Source: Desulfoprunum benzoelyticum
GTDB lineage: Bacteria; Desulfobacterota; Desulfobulbia; Desulfobulbales; Desulfocapsaceae
Length of the DNA stretch: 64,000 bases
Direction: 5' to 3'
NCBI RefSeq assembly: GCF_014201505.1
Contig: NZ_JACHEO010000003.1
Coordinates: 1 to 64,000, forward strand
Numbering within the stretch: the stretch's first letter is position 1; each line of letters starts with the position of its first letter. Below, one piece after another: positions 30,401-38,306 of the stretch. A model generated the notes under the pieces. The model was not told the origin of the DNA and made no database searches. It was given only the letters and a program-made list of their open reading frames with translations. A program made the translations under genes and the position numbers.

Positions 30401-32782
30401 ACTGCCGGCCGTCGTCGGTGTTACCTGCTGGGAGCCGGCCAGCGGCACCTCGCCGATATCGGGGCTGATGACGGCACTGGTCGCGTTGCTGGTCGACCAC
30501 GTCAGAGTCAGCGGCTCACCGGGGGTCAGATTGCAGGTCGGAGAAATCGAAAAATTGATACTCGGCGGCGATGGCGGCGGCGGTTCGACGACATACACCG
30601 TTGCCGCATAATTTCTGCTCCCGGCGGCGTTGCCGACCTGCATATTGTACGTCGTTGTTGCTGTCGGGGTCAGGTTCTGCGAGCCGGCAGCGGTCACCGT
30701 CCCGATATCGTGATCGATGACCGCCTCGTTGGCGCAGGACGGCGTCCAGCGCAGCGTCGTGCTCTGCCCCTTGTACACCCGATTCGGCGAAAAATAAAAC
30801 GAGGCCGACGGCAACCCCGGCACCGTCCGTTTGGTCAAAGCGGCATCATTGAAGGCGGTGAGGGTATAGACCGTTGGTTCCGCCGGTGAAGGAATGGTCA
30901 AGGCACCGTTTTTCTCGACCACGCCGATGCCCGGCTCGATCAGGACGGTCGCGGCCAGCGTCGTGCTCCACTTCAGGGTGATGTCTCCGCCCGGGTTGGA
31001 GCCGGAACAGGGATCGACGCTGAACTGGGCGGTGGGTTGGGAATAGACGTAGATCGTGAAGCTCTGTACGGCTTCGCCGCAGCGGTCATCGGTGACCTTG
31101 ACCGCCACGTCATAGCGGCCGCTCTGCGCCCCCGACGGCCGCCACTGGACCAGTCCGGTCGCGGCGTCGATGGTCATCCCGGCCGGGGCCTTGTCGAGGG
31201 CGTAGACCAGGGGATCGTTATCCGGGTCGGTGGCCTGCACCTGGTAGGTATAAAGGCTATCCCAGTAGGCACGACCACCGGGAGAGGAGGTAATCACCGG
31301 GTAATCGATCTTGCCCGGCTCGGACTGATTCGACAACGCATGGACCGGGACGATCTCACCGGTTTCGCCGTTCAAGTCGAAGACGTGCCAGACATTGCCG
31401 TAGCCGCCCGGGACGGTGAAGATCAGCGGCTCATGGTTGCCGGCATAGACCTTGACCTGCGCCCCCGACAGCGACAGCCAGCGGCTGTTGGCGTAGCGGT
31501 TGGTGAAGTCGTGGACGTAATAGCGGTATGTTCCCGGAATTTTGTCGGTGATGGTGATCGTCTCGGGGCCGAAACCGTTGCGGTCATCGAGATCGAGACT
31601 GGCGGTCGGGATCGTCTTGTTGAAATAATAGCAGTGGTAGCGGCAGCCGACGTCATTGGGCTGGGTGAGATGGGCCTCGAGATCGGCCGGGCTCTGGTTC
31701 CAGGTCAGGACGATACGGATCTCATTGTCGGCGAGAACCGGCGACAGCACCAGGTCCTGATCCGCCAGATCCACACCTTCACCAAGGACGACAGTCTTGC
31801 TGTTGTCGATATAGCCCTGGTGCACGGCCGCGATCTGGTACGTTCCGGCGGCCAGTCCGGCAAAGAGGAAGGCCCCGCTTGCATCCGAGCGGGCAGTGGC
31901 GACGGCGGCGCCGGCAGTGCCGTTGTCTTCCGGGCGGAGGACGAGCTGAACATCACCGAGCCCGGCGCCGCTGACGGCGTCAATGACCTTGCCGGCAATT
32001 GAACTGTCTCCGGACGGCATCTCCCGGCACAGGCTGAGCTCGGCCGCGACCAGGTTGTTGAGTTCATCGATTTCTTCAATGTGCCCGACCCCGGAGCCGT
32101 CATCGTCGACCCGGGCAAAAATGGCGACATCCCCTGTCGGGGGATCGCTCCAGCGATAGACCACCGTCTCTGTTTCCGTCGGCAGCAGTTTTTCCGTAGT
32201 TTCGCTCCAGCCGATGAGTTGCCCGCCGTCTTCCGGATCGCCGTTGTACAACGCGACCCGGACCCCGGCCGGGATTTCGGCCTCTCCCTGGTTGGTAATG
32301 TCAACAGTGAGATCGATGGTTTGTGGACAGTTGGTTACATCCCCCGCCAGGTTGGCGGCCAGCAGGTCGTTCAGGGGATCGGCGACCGTCCGGATGATTT
32401 CGAGCGCGAGATAGGAGCCGGGTTTGCTTTCAAGTTCGACGCGGATCTCGTTATCGCCACTCAAGATCACCGGGGTCTCGAGAATATAGGTCTGGTGCTT
32501 GAAATCGTCATGGGTGAAGAGGACGACGCCATTGAGGCGAACGACGCCTGAAGTGACGCGATCGTCGGCATTTGATTTCTGTCCTTCGCGGCCATTGCGG
32601 ATGGTGAGCCGCGCCTCTCCCGGTTCGGCGGCGAAGGTATCCTGGTAGACATTGGGCGCCCCGGTGGTACGGAGGTATTTTTTCGGACCAAAGGCGCTGA
32701 TCTCACCGCCGGTCGCCGTCGAGGCGACGACAACACAGCTCACCAGCACCACCAGAGTACAAAGACGCAATACCAGAGCCAT
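21404..32782 (-). CDS. Giant exported RHS/YD-repeat protein with CAP, Ig-like and NHL domains and a C-terminal toxin-like tip
   Basis: 3792 residues; ATG preceded by GGAGGGG. Approximate order: signal peptide 1-26; CARDB-like and carboxypeptidase-regulatory-like domains about 135-345; a YfaP/DUF2135-like segment to about 480; a cadherin-like domain, then roughly a dozen Ig-like repeats (TTYTLTATGPGG pattern) about 585-1420; a CAP/SCP domain about 1444-1610 (EAINRARANPAAEAARLG, GHSEDMVINHYFAHEGSDG, STGENIAAV); two more Ig-like domains; an Asp-rich calcium-loop run (DSDGDGAVDGVDRDGDGQAD); NHL repeats about 2410-2740; YD repeats about 2750-3600; the RHS core ending GLVRFGFRDYLPEIGKWTAKDPID about 3600. 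The last roughly 165 residues, after NLYGYVANDP, are AT-rich and unrelated to the rest. They carry FGHTAIATTG and later DNCAARVG, a His-then-Cys order like permuted NlpC/P60 folds. Likely a surface or secreted polymorphic toxin. Confidence 0.9.
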   Translation of the reverse strand: MALVLRLCTLVVLVSCVVVASTATGGEISAFGPKKYLRTTGAPNVYQDTFAAEPGEARLTIRNGREGQKSNADDRVTSGVVRLNGVVLFTHDDFKHQTYILETPVILSGDNEIRVELESKPGSYLALEIIRTVADPLNDLLAANLAGDVTNCPQTIDLTVDITNQGEAEIPAGVRVALYNGDPEDGGQLIGWSETTEKLLPTETETVVYRWSDPPTGDVAIFARVDDDGSGVGHIEEIDELNNLVAAELSLCREMPSGDSSIAGKVIDAVSGAGLGDVQLVLRPEDNGTAGAAVATARSDASGAFLFAGLAAGTYQIAAVHQGYIDNSKTVVLGEGVDLADQDLVLSPVLADNEIRIVLTWNQSPADLEAHLTQPNDVGCRYHCYYFNKTIPTASLDLDDRNGFGPETITITDKIPGTYRYYVHDFTNRYANSRWLSLSGAQVKVYAGNHEPLIFTVPGGYGNVWHVFDLNGETGEIVPVHALSNQSEPGKIDYPVITSSPGGRAYWDSLYTYQVQATDPDNDPLVYALDKAPAGMTIDAATGLVQWRPSGAQSGRYDVAVKVTDDRCGEAVQSFTIYVYSQPTAQFSVDPCSGSNPGGDITLKWSTTLAATVLIEPGIGVVEKNGALTIPSPAEPTVYTLTAFNDAALTKRTVPGLPSASFYFSPNRVYKGQSTTLRWTPSCANEAVIDHDIGTVTAAGSQNLTPTATTTYNMQVGNAAGSRNYAATVYVVEPPPPSPPSINFSISPTCNLTPGEPLTLTWSTSNATSAVISPDIGEVPLAGSQQVTPTTAGSYTLEATGDGGIRSRTVAYPNYPGVSFSASTYSIDPGDSVDLRWSAGCADTVVINQGIGTVAAQGNLTVTPPSLPLTYTITAANERGPVSRSVTIAPIGPAGTLAADPAVLKVGDSTTLTWSSTRATSCAITPDVGEVDCNGSITITPTRPTTYSLKMVGPGGTAYRKVAVSFVAPVADLKASATTIKEGESVRLTWVYANATSCVIDQNIGAVELGGEITVTPAVTTTYTMTSTGPGGVARDSVTITVIPANPPPTMTLTAGENIILRGSATTLSWDSSYADAVTIAPGIGAVAVSGSTTVAPETTTIYTATATGPGGAATAARTITVLQPAPILSLHAVPAAIAGGDSAQLNWASTNADQVVFNQGIGAVGAEGSLAVSPGQTTTYIATATGPGGTVAKNVTVTVSQPQPTATLSAAPLAVPAGQPTELSWTTANADTVTISPDIGTVATTGAMAVTPTATTTYTLSATGPGGTVEESVEITVYPELVLQVDSPVAGAVTATPTVAVSGRVTTGAAVTVNGEPATVLGAGFSAEVVLATEGEHNLDVEAVDRYGRRQAVTVTIFYMAIPTVAIAADRRRIAAGDTVTLTWSGENCLSAAITPDPGEVECTGTAQVSPAVTTEYIISARGDADKIARAGVIVVVADPYGDPSAEEQAHLEAINRARANPAAEAARLGIDLNEGPPEAVIDAAPLPPLTFNATLARAARGHSEDMVINHYFAHEGSDGSSPADRCLAAGYVGSTGENIAAVTASDPMDPVRTALQLHDNLFVDADYSGRGHRLNILGAEWSEIGIGYLHDSVQADAPYGGVITCNFGANGDGGHVLLGVVYADADGDQVYDGGEGVGQVLVRDRTSGAMTYSAAAGGYSLPLADGDHTIEVSLADGRTLSRQITMAGANLKHDFEVGMFVDHPPTLQFTSRDQAVRPGQTTWLEWTTTDARYAAIDNGIGYLPVNGAVAVAPAETTTYTLTVTGRGGTVTATATVYVSEFIVQPTIAFSAAPLTVAKGEATTLSWTTTDAQGVHIDNGVGAVALNGSVTVAPDHSTTYTLTAVSPGGVANARVRVLVTGEPPPQPAGSFGALYNSSIPTDATVENYDPARFALATGAVNNRAGTPVAGVAVTVLHHPEYGTAVTDAGGRFVLPVEGGATYTLDYGGAGFLPLQRQLYVPVNDIAIAPTVQLLKQDGLTTTVRLDGDPATITTHRSSLVTDDSGSRALTMVFQGDNRAFAVDEDGRVVRELRNFTVRATEYPTSASMPAELPKTSAYTYCAELEIDGADRVRFDRPVVTWVDNFLGFEVGAAVPVGYYDRDRGIWVPSRNGVVVTLVDSDGDGAVDGVDRDGDGQADDIDGDGDLRDEAFGLADPQFYRPGAEFWRVEVDHFSPWDFNWCSLISLLNMLGFNPPSLQEQLCPDCPQSATGSSVGDASQIYYENIAIPGTGLSLAYASDRADGYRQVISVPVSGAEVPASVKRIEVELHIAGRKLTRTLEPSPNQVTEFVWDGRDLLNNRVLHKVTAEVDIGYVYDSYYMDSGYLAMAFGWFGTTPTAVPTRDEVINWRRSQLVINPAEKGHGLAQGWSISAHHRLSPTDPTTLHKGDGTVIRNATPVIATVAGNGEEGWASAGAVARETPISNPVSTVIDPAGNIYVANQVHPAILKIAPTGTIEIVAGGPDGTADEDGIAAREARLHIPNDLALDGRGNLYVADMGSNRIRRIDADGIITTIAGNGRQESSGDGGPALAAGIMPSSIAVDDAGSIYFAEATSCVGGEVDPITGVCSGGEIVESSYRVRRIATDGIVRTVAGTGDQYDPQVHGSNGDGGPADQAYLSGPTSVSVDRDGNLYIADGARIRKVNPSGNITTVAGNGTSGYSGDGGPATLARITQAAGMAFDHQGNFYFSQYYGNGDVIRRVGSDGYISTVAGKGEPGLAGDDGAATRALLMQPQRLSLDARGRIVIPDRGNRRIRRVAVKSYSQEEVHFTEGNGLGYLISAEGRHRLTYDLETGVALLEFGYDDDGRLSTITDQFGKSVTIERTLGVATAIVSADGLRTGLVIDEQNQLEALTTPDGSSYTFEYLNSDGLLTAKVEPNGNRFEHLFDDTGRVSRTTNQEGGIWQFAREAIAAGLVTSTTSTPNTSASVKRLARSTGAVDSTVTATSGEVVTTATSADGLDSTTTSSCGAKVESSSDLDYWFDHTAVRSTRTTTPAGLSRVTAIDRAYVDADADGRLEAVTTTTTVNGTTATARHDIAQAATTVTSAEGRTVTTTYDPDTLQPRSIAVPGLLATTYDYRSDGRLVAVTSGARRTSYSYDSSGNIATITDPLDRVTRFAEYDGVGRVKKIVRPDSTILQFAYDANGNMTLYRTPNPADNGFGYNRVNNRAAFTSPLGGATGYAYNEERQLTRVTLPSTRTITNTYSSGRLTKTATPEWVNVYSYACGANVDTITRGTEVIDYSYDGSLVTGVSQSGTLAAALGLSYNNDFRLATLTYGGATEKMEYDKDGLLTGSGGFVIGRNSGNGLAEKVTDSSFTLSRRFNDYGEVDGSAIDVAGAVYSYDLTRDDGGRIESRTETVAGASRRFQYGYDPLGRLQTVTRDGILVEEYRYDGNGNRSYQMNADLGIAGRTFSHSIADHTLTAGPVSYQFDEDGNLAARFEDGATTRYTYSAAGELLRVVRPDGAVIAYVHDPLGRRIAKQVNGATVEKYLWSGRTTLLAVYDGNDTLRQRFHYADDRMPLAMTTGGATYYLAYDQVGSLRLVVDSGGAIVKRIDYDSFGNILSDSNPGFTIPFGFAGGLYDRDTGLVRFGFRDYLPEIGKWTAKDPIDFAGGDSNLYGYVANDPVNFIDFDGLETLVIINGPTPRNPFGHTAIATTGSGLYSPGNNPNAKNLNYAGSSVTEYIEKESKRRESLAFILPTTSAQEEKIINFMKGKTTKTEAFPDNCAARVGGALGAGGVDLSDPLIPGISLPITAFPASIIRSLKSLELQGGAHSIAIPFRSHNSEIFRSFNP

Positions 32783-33259
32783 AACCCCTCCAATCCAATC
32801 ACCAGGCCAAAACGAATCGCAACCGCCTCATTGATCGCAGCAGTCCGCCGGACCGTCCTACCATACACAGGGAGGATGACATTTCTCAGACATGACGCCA
32901 TCAGCTTGTCAGACAACAAATGACAAAGAGGACAAGGGGGGAAAGATACGGTGTCAGCATGGTCGGAAATATTGCATTCGATGACGGCGGCGGTCATCGG
33001 AGGCAGGCGGTGCAGCAGGCAGCCGACAACCTTCCCTGCCGCACAGACAACGTTACTCTTTGAGATGGGTGCACAGACTGTTATACTCATCCCGGCACGT
33101 CCGGCAGAGTGTATGCGGACGTGCCGGACATGGCGGTTTGAACAGGCGGACTACGGTTTGTTGCTTTTGGAAAAACCAGATACGACCCAGAACCGTTGAG
33201 TGCATTGCAATACCCGCTCAATCGCAGTTGCATGATCTCCATTCGAGGGTGATTACAGC
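32783..33259. other. Divergent intergenic region
   Basis: 477 bp between the start of the RHS gene (minus) and the thioesterase gene (plus); both promoters must lie here. A ribosome-binding GGAGGGG for RHS is at the left edge and GAGGGTG for the thioesterase at the right edge. No clear promoter hexamers, repeat or RNA structure was recognised. Confidence 0.5.
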
Positions 33260-33700
33260 ATGGTCGAACACAAAAAAATTGTAACGAAGATACAGATCAG
33301 ATTCAGAGATATCGACGCAATGGGACATGTCAACAACGCCGTCTATCTGACCTATTTTGAAGAAGGGAGAAAGGAATTCGTCCGTTCACTGTTCGGGATC
33401 GTTCAGCCGGACGAATACAATTTCATCCTCGCCCACATCGCCTGTGATTTTCTCAGGCCCATCACAATAAGCGACACAGTGATTCTAGAGATATGGGTCG
33501 GAGAAATCGGCAAAAAACGCTTTGATTTTATCTATCGATTGCTCAAGCAAGGCGTTGATGAAAATGATTCGTCAATCTGCGCCAACGGGCGATCCGTCCA
33601 GGTCTTTTATGATTATCAGCAGAACACCACCCTTGCTATTCCCGCGCATATCCGCGAAAAACTGACGGAGTACTCCGGCGAGGCAACAGCCGACCGATAG
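33260..33700 (+). CDS. Acyl-CoA thioesterase, 4HBT/YbgC-like hot-dog fold
   Basis: 146 residues. The N-terminal RFRDIDAMGHVNNAVYLTYF carries the family signature with the catalytic Asp of the DxDxxGHVNNxxY motif, followed by EEGRKEF on the long helix and a five-stranded sheet region. Hydrolyses acyl-CoA thioesters; chain length cannot be read from sequence. Stands alone, divergent from the RHS gene and convergent with the cytochrome gene. Confidence 0.92.
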   Translation: MVEHKKIVTKIQIRFRDIDAMGHVNNAVYLTYFEEGRKEFVRSLFGIVQPDEYNFILAHIACDFLRPITISDTVILEIWVGEIGKKRFDFIYRLLKQGVDENDSSICANGRSVQVFYDYQQNTTLAIPAHIREKLTEYSGEATADR

Positions 33701-33726
33701 CCCGGCCTGTCGTTTTCCCGCCGCGA

Positions 33727-33758
33727 GCGAGCCTGTTATCCGACGTGAGCAGGCTCGC
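33727..33758. terminator. Candidate bidirectional terminator hairpin between convergent genes
   Basis: GCGAGCCTG and CAGGCTCGC form a perfect 9-bp stem with a 14-nt loop, between the stop codons of the thioesterase (plus) and the cytochrome (minus). There is no T-run on either side, so intrinsic termination is only possible, not shown. Confidence 0.35.
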
Positions 33759-33860
33759 CCTGTTGTCGCCAACCGCATAACGCAGTGAAGATACCGTCGG
33801 CGCTCATTTCAGACCGGCACGGGCGGAACGCTTCAACCGCCGCTCCAGCCCGTTTCCTCG

Positions 33861-35153
33861 TTACTTCTTCTCGACATGCGTTGCCCGCATGGTCTTCGCC
33901 AACTCCTTGATTTCCCCAAGATCCTTCGTCATCTCGTTCCAGCCGTACCAGTAGGCATAGTCCGGGTTGACATGGAAAAAGGCCTGATAGGCCCGCATCC
34001 GGTGTTTCATGTACATCTGCACCAGGACCTGATCGATAAAGGACAGATCGTCGAGCTTTTCATTCCAGTTGGCGCCGTTGGTGTGCATGAAGGTCAACAG
34101 GAAGGGATAGTTGAACGGATATCCTTCGGGTTTCTTGATGATGCCGTCCTTGTACAGGGCGGCGACCGTCTCGATGGCATCGGCCATCAGCCGGTCCGAC
34201 TTCTGGAGGATGGCGTCACCCATTTCCAGCTGTTTCCTGGCATATTGTTCCGAGTGGCAGCCGGCACAGGTCTTGATCATCTTGTTGCGGTGCTTCTCCC
34301 AGGATTCCTGGTCGAGCCGGACCATGTCGACGGCCTTGACGGCATCGAGGATGGGGGTGGCCTCACCGGATTCCGGGTTCAGCACGCCGAGGGCCTTGAG
34401 AATCGTCACCCGATCGGCCGCGGCCTGTTTGTCCTCGGGCAGGGGCAGCCGCACGCCGAGGAAGCCCCAGGCGGTATGGTTGGCATGGTTGCCGTCCGGC
34501 ATATGACATTGCTGGCAGCTGGGTGCAGCCGCCTCATTCGGCAGATCCCCCTCTTTCTGGATGTAATAGCGCGCCCCGTGCTTGGAACTGGACCACATTT
34601 CCCATTGCGGATGGTCGTATCCCATGTGGCACTGCTGGCAAGCCCTCGGATTCTGGGCTTCTTTCTTGGAAAAGGCGTGCCGGGTATGGCACTCGTCGCA
34701 GGAATTGGTCTGGTAGCGATAGCCCTTGTCCCGCAGTTCCTTCTTCTGCTCCTCGGTCTTGATCCCCATGTTGTGGCAGCCGCCGCACCCGCGGCCGCCC
34801 TCGATCAGCTCGTCGGGGGCAAGGTGGGTGGCCGGGATCGCATTCAGCGAGGTCCAGCCGTAATTGTGTTTGCCGCTGGCAAACTGGTTGAACTGCTCTT
34901 CATGGCATTCGGCACACACCTTTTCATCCGGCATCTGCGCCAGGGCGGCGTCTTCCGCCTTCATGTGCTTGTCGCCATGACAGGTGGAACAGGTCACGTC
35001 ATTCCCGGAATGCTTGCTGACCTGCCAATCCTTGACCTGGCCGGGGGAAATCGTGGTATGGCAATCGACACAGGGATCGCCGGCAGACACTCCCCCGGCG
35101 TAACCTATGATTGCCATGGCCAACAATCCCACAACCGACATCTTGATCCGCAT
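33861..35153 (-). CDS. Octahaem c-type cytochrome, hydroxylamine oxidoreductase (HAO)-like
   Basis: 430 residues; the start at 35153 is supported by GGAGGAGG just upstream and gives a Sec signal ending near GVSAGDP. Eight CxxCH haem sites are present: CVDCH, CSTCH, CAECH, CGGCH, CDECH, CQQCH, CQQCH and CAGCH, with further His candidates for axial ligation. A helical C-terminal domain (KHRMRAYQAFFHVNPDYAYW then YGW) follows, as in the HAO family. The family covers hydroxylamine-oxidising enzymes of ammonia oxidisers and reductive forms in anaerobes acting on nitrite or hydroxylamine. No haoB or quinol-oxidase subunit is beside it. A periplasmic role in nitrogen-oxide reduction or detoxification is the likeliest reading. 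Confidence 0.9.
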   Translation of the reverse strand: MRIKMSVVGLLAMAIIGYAGGVSAGDPCVDCHTTISPGQVKDWQVSKHSGNDVTCSTCHGDKHMKAEDAALAQMPDEKVCAECHEEQFNQFASGKHNYGWTSLNAIPATHLAPDELIEGGRGCGGCHNMGIKTEEQKKELRDKGYRYQTNSCDECHTRHAFSKKEAQNPRACQQCHMGYDHPQWEMWSSSKHGARYYIQKEGDLPNEAAAPSCQQCHMPDGNHANHTAWGFLGVRLPLPEDKQAAADRVTILKALGVLNPESGEATPILDAVKAVDMVRLDQESWEKHRNKMIKTCAGCHSEQYARKQLEMGDAILQKSDRLMADAIETVAALYKDGIIKKPEGYPFNYPFLLTFMHTNGANWNEKLDDLSFIDQVLVQMYMKHRMRAYQAFFHVNPDYAYWYGWNEMTKDLGEIKELAKTMRATHVEKK

Positions 35154-36042
35154 TTTTCCTCCTCCTTTGCGATGGGTACAATAAACTCTCATAGGGCCGC
35201 AACACCGGGATAGATGCCGAATCGGATCAGGAAATCACCAGCACAACGTCTGACAGCGCCGGGATATCCCCCGGCTTCATCCCTTTTTGCCGCACGCCCC
35301 TCCCCCAGGCAATCCGCCTGTTTTGCCATCCGGCAAATCACTTTCACCTTGCATCGAAAATTCAAACCCTGACGGCACATTTTATCCTCGAATGTGTTGC
35401 GAAGTCAAGCCGGCCCAGGTTGACATCATCGACCTCATGTTCCTCAAACATCTGCCGTAAAAACAGGTCCATCGCTATGTTTAGACGCCCCCGCAAACGG
35501 ATGGGTAGACGGCGGTTTTATCAACCCGGTACTCCCGGAGTTCACCACCTGCCTGTGGCGAAACAATGCACCGAACGCCGCCCCGCCGCACCTGTAGGCG
35601 GCGGCAGTCGCCACCGGGACCGATGGCGCTTATCCACGCAAATCGAAATTTTCTATAATTATTGATCGATTTGAACGAACAAACGACGCAGGGAAATAAA
35701 AATATCAGAATAAATAAACAAAAAATGACCGTCGTACAAATTACGCCAACACTCCGAGGTCTCAGGCGAAAATTGCCGTTGCGATGTCTACCCCGACCGG
35801 GTCGGCCCGGGTCGGGGGGTTGACATAATGGCTTGTATTCGTTACATGTTATTCAGTCGATATGTAAGTGGTTAATTTAACGAAAAAATGATCCACCATC
35901 CCTGTTTTATTCGTTTTTTTTCCACCAATCCAGGCCCTGCAGAGGATTGCGCCAGGCTGCCGGTACCACTAGTTCCAGACCTGTCGGCGGTGTGCGTCGG
36001 CCTGTCTTATCCATCATGCACAACATAACCGAGAAAAACTTT
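35154..36042. other. Long intergenic region upstream of the betaine transporter
   Basis: About 890 bp, divergent between the cytochrome gene and proV. It holds a GC hairpin at about 35791-35818 (CCCCGACC ... GGTCGGGG) and a TTGACA at 35820-35825 with a weak TACATG 17 bp later, a low-grade promoter candidate for the transporter operon. 35641-35720 and 35820-35900 are AT-rich. No supportable gene: a plus-strand ORF at 35420-35665 has no family signature. Confidence 0.4.
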
Positions 36043-37365
36043 ATGCCACTGATATCTATCAGAAATTTATCTAAAATTTTTGGCCCCAACCCGAAGCGGG
36101 CCCTGCCCCTGCTCGCCAAGGGTCTGTCGAAGAGCGAGATCCTCGCCAAAACCGGCTGCACGGTCGCGATCAACGGTGCCAGCTTCGACATCGAAAAGCG
36201 GGAGACCTTCGTGGTCATGGGCCTGTCCGGCAGCGGCAAGTCCACCATGATCCGCTGCCTGAATCGGCTGATCGAACCCACCGCTGGCGAGATCCTCTTC
36301 GACGGCAAGGACATCATGCAGCTCGACCGGGAGGCGCTCCGCAACCTGCGCCGCTACAAGATGTCGATGGTCTTCCAGCACTTCGGCCTGCTGCCTCACC
36401 GCAGCGTGCTCGACAACGTCGAGTTCGGGCTGGAGATCGGCGGCCTGGACAAGGCCACCCGCACGGAAAAGGCCATGAACGCCATCGAACTGGTCGGCCT
36501 GAAAGGGTTCGAACAGAGCCGGCCCTCCGAGCTTTCCGGCGGCATGCAGCAGCGCGTGGGCCTCGCCCGGGCCCTGGCCAACGACCCGGAGGTGCTGCTG
36601 ATGGACGAGGCCTTCAGCGCCCTTGACCCGCTCATCCGCACCCAGATGCAGGATGAGCTCATCGACCTGCAGGCCCGCATGCACCGGACCATCGTGTTCA
36701 TCACCCATGACCTGGACGAGGCCCTCAAGCTGGGCGACCGCATCGCCATCCTCGGCCCCGAAGGACGGGTGCAGCAGATCGGCACGCCCGAGGAGATCCT
36801 CTGCGACCCGGCCGACGACTATGTGCGCGCCTTTGTCCAGAACGTGGACCGCACCAAGGTCATCACCGCCTCGGCGATCATGCAGAAACACGCCACCGTG
36901 ACCATCCCCAAGGACGGTCCCGGCACGGCCACCCGGCTCATGGAAAAGAAACGAACGGACGTGGTGTTCGTCACCGACACGGACCGCAAGCTCATGGGCA
37001 TCGTCACCATCGACGATGCCGCCCGGCTGGCCCGCAGGAACCAGCGCGACCTGACCCCGGTGATCAGCGACCGGGTGTTCACCACCACACCGGACACGGC
37101 CATCTCCGACCTGCTGGACACGGCCGTCACCTCCCGCTACCCCATTGCCGTGATCGACGAGGACCGGGTGCTGCTGGGCGTGGTCGACCACGGCGCGGTC
37201 CTCGCCGAGGTGCGCGTCGGGGTGGATGACGAGGCTGCGCCGGTGCGGCTGAGCGACATCGAGAACGCCACCGTTGATCCGGACGCAACCTTTCCCGAGG
37301 CCGGAAGCGACCAGGCCGCCGGTGCCGTGAATCTTCACAAACAGACCGAGGAGGCTGTCAGTTAA
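36043..37365 (+). CDS. proV: Glycine betaine/proline ABC transporter ATPase with CBS domains
   Basis: 440 residues from the ATG at 36043 (MPLISIRNLSKIFG); an upstream ATG at 36016 is possible, and neither has a strong ribosome site. Walker A GLSGSGKST, Q-loop VFQHFGLLPHRSVLDN, signature LSGGMQQRVGLARAL, Walker B VLLMDEAFSALD and switch His in FITHDLDEAL are all intact. Tandem CBS domains follow (about residues 285-405), which in the OpuA/ProV group respond to ionic strength. Energises uptake of compatible solutes. It abuts the permease gene with no gap. Confidence 0.95.
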   Translation: MPLISIRNLSKIFGPNPKRALPLLAKGLSKSEILAKTGCTVAINGASFDIEKRETFVVMGLSGSGKSTMIRCLNRLIEPTAGEILFDGKDIMQLDREALRNLRRYKMSMVFQHFGLLPHRSVLDNVEFGLEIGGLDKATRTEKAMNAIELVGLKGFEQSRPSELSGGMQQRVGLARALANDPEVLLMDEAFSALDPLIRTQMQDELIDLQARMHRTIVFITHDLDEALKLGDRIAILGPEGRVQQIGTPEEILCDPADDYVRAFVQNVDRTKVITASAIMQKHATVTIPKDGPGTATRLMEKKRTDVVFVTDTDRKLMGIVTIDDAARLARRNQRDLTPVISDRVFTTTPDTAISDLLDTAVTSRYPIAVIDEDRVLLGVVDHGAVLAEVRVGVDDEAAPVRLSDIENATVDPDATFPEAGSDQAAGAVNLHKQTEEAVS

Positions 37366-38199
<834 letters not shown>

Positions 38200-38306
38200 G
38201 CGTGACCGGGACAATGAGGCAACCAGATACTGAAGACGCGATCCATCGCGCTGACCAGGCCCCGGGCACCCGGCCCGCGGCTGAAGACAACACGTACAGG
38301 AGGACA

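Noticed and set aside
35420-35665. 81-codon ORF in the intergenic region before the betaine transporter
   Set aside because: Arg/Pro-rich, no ribosome site and no recognisable domain.
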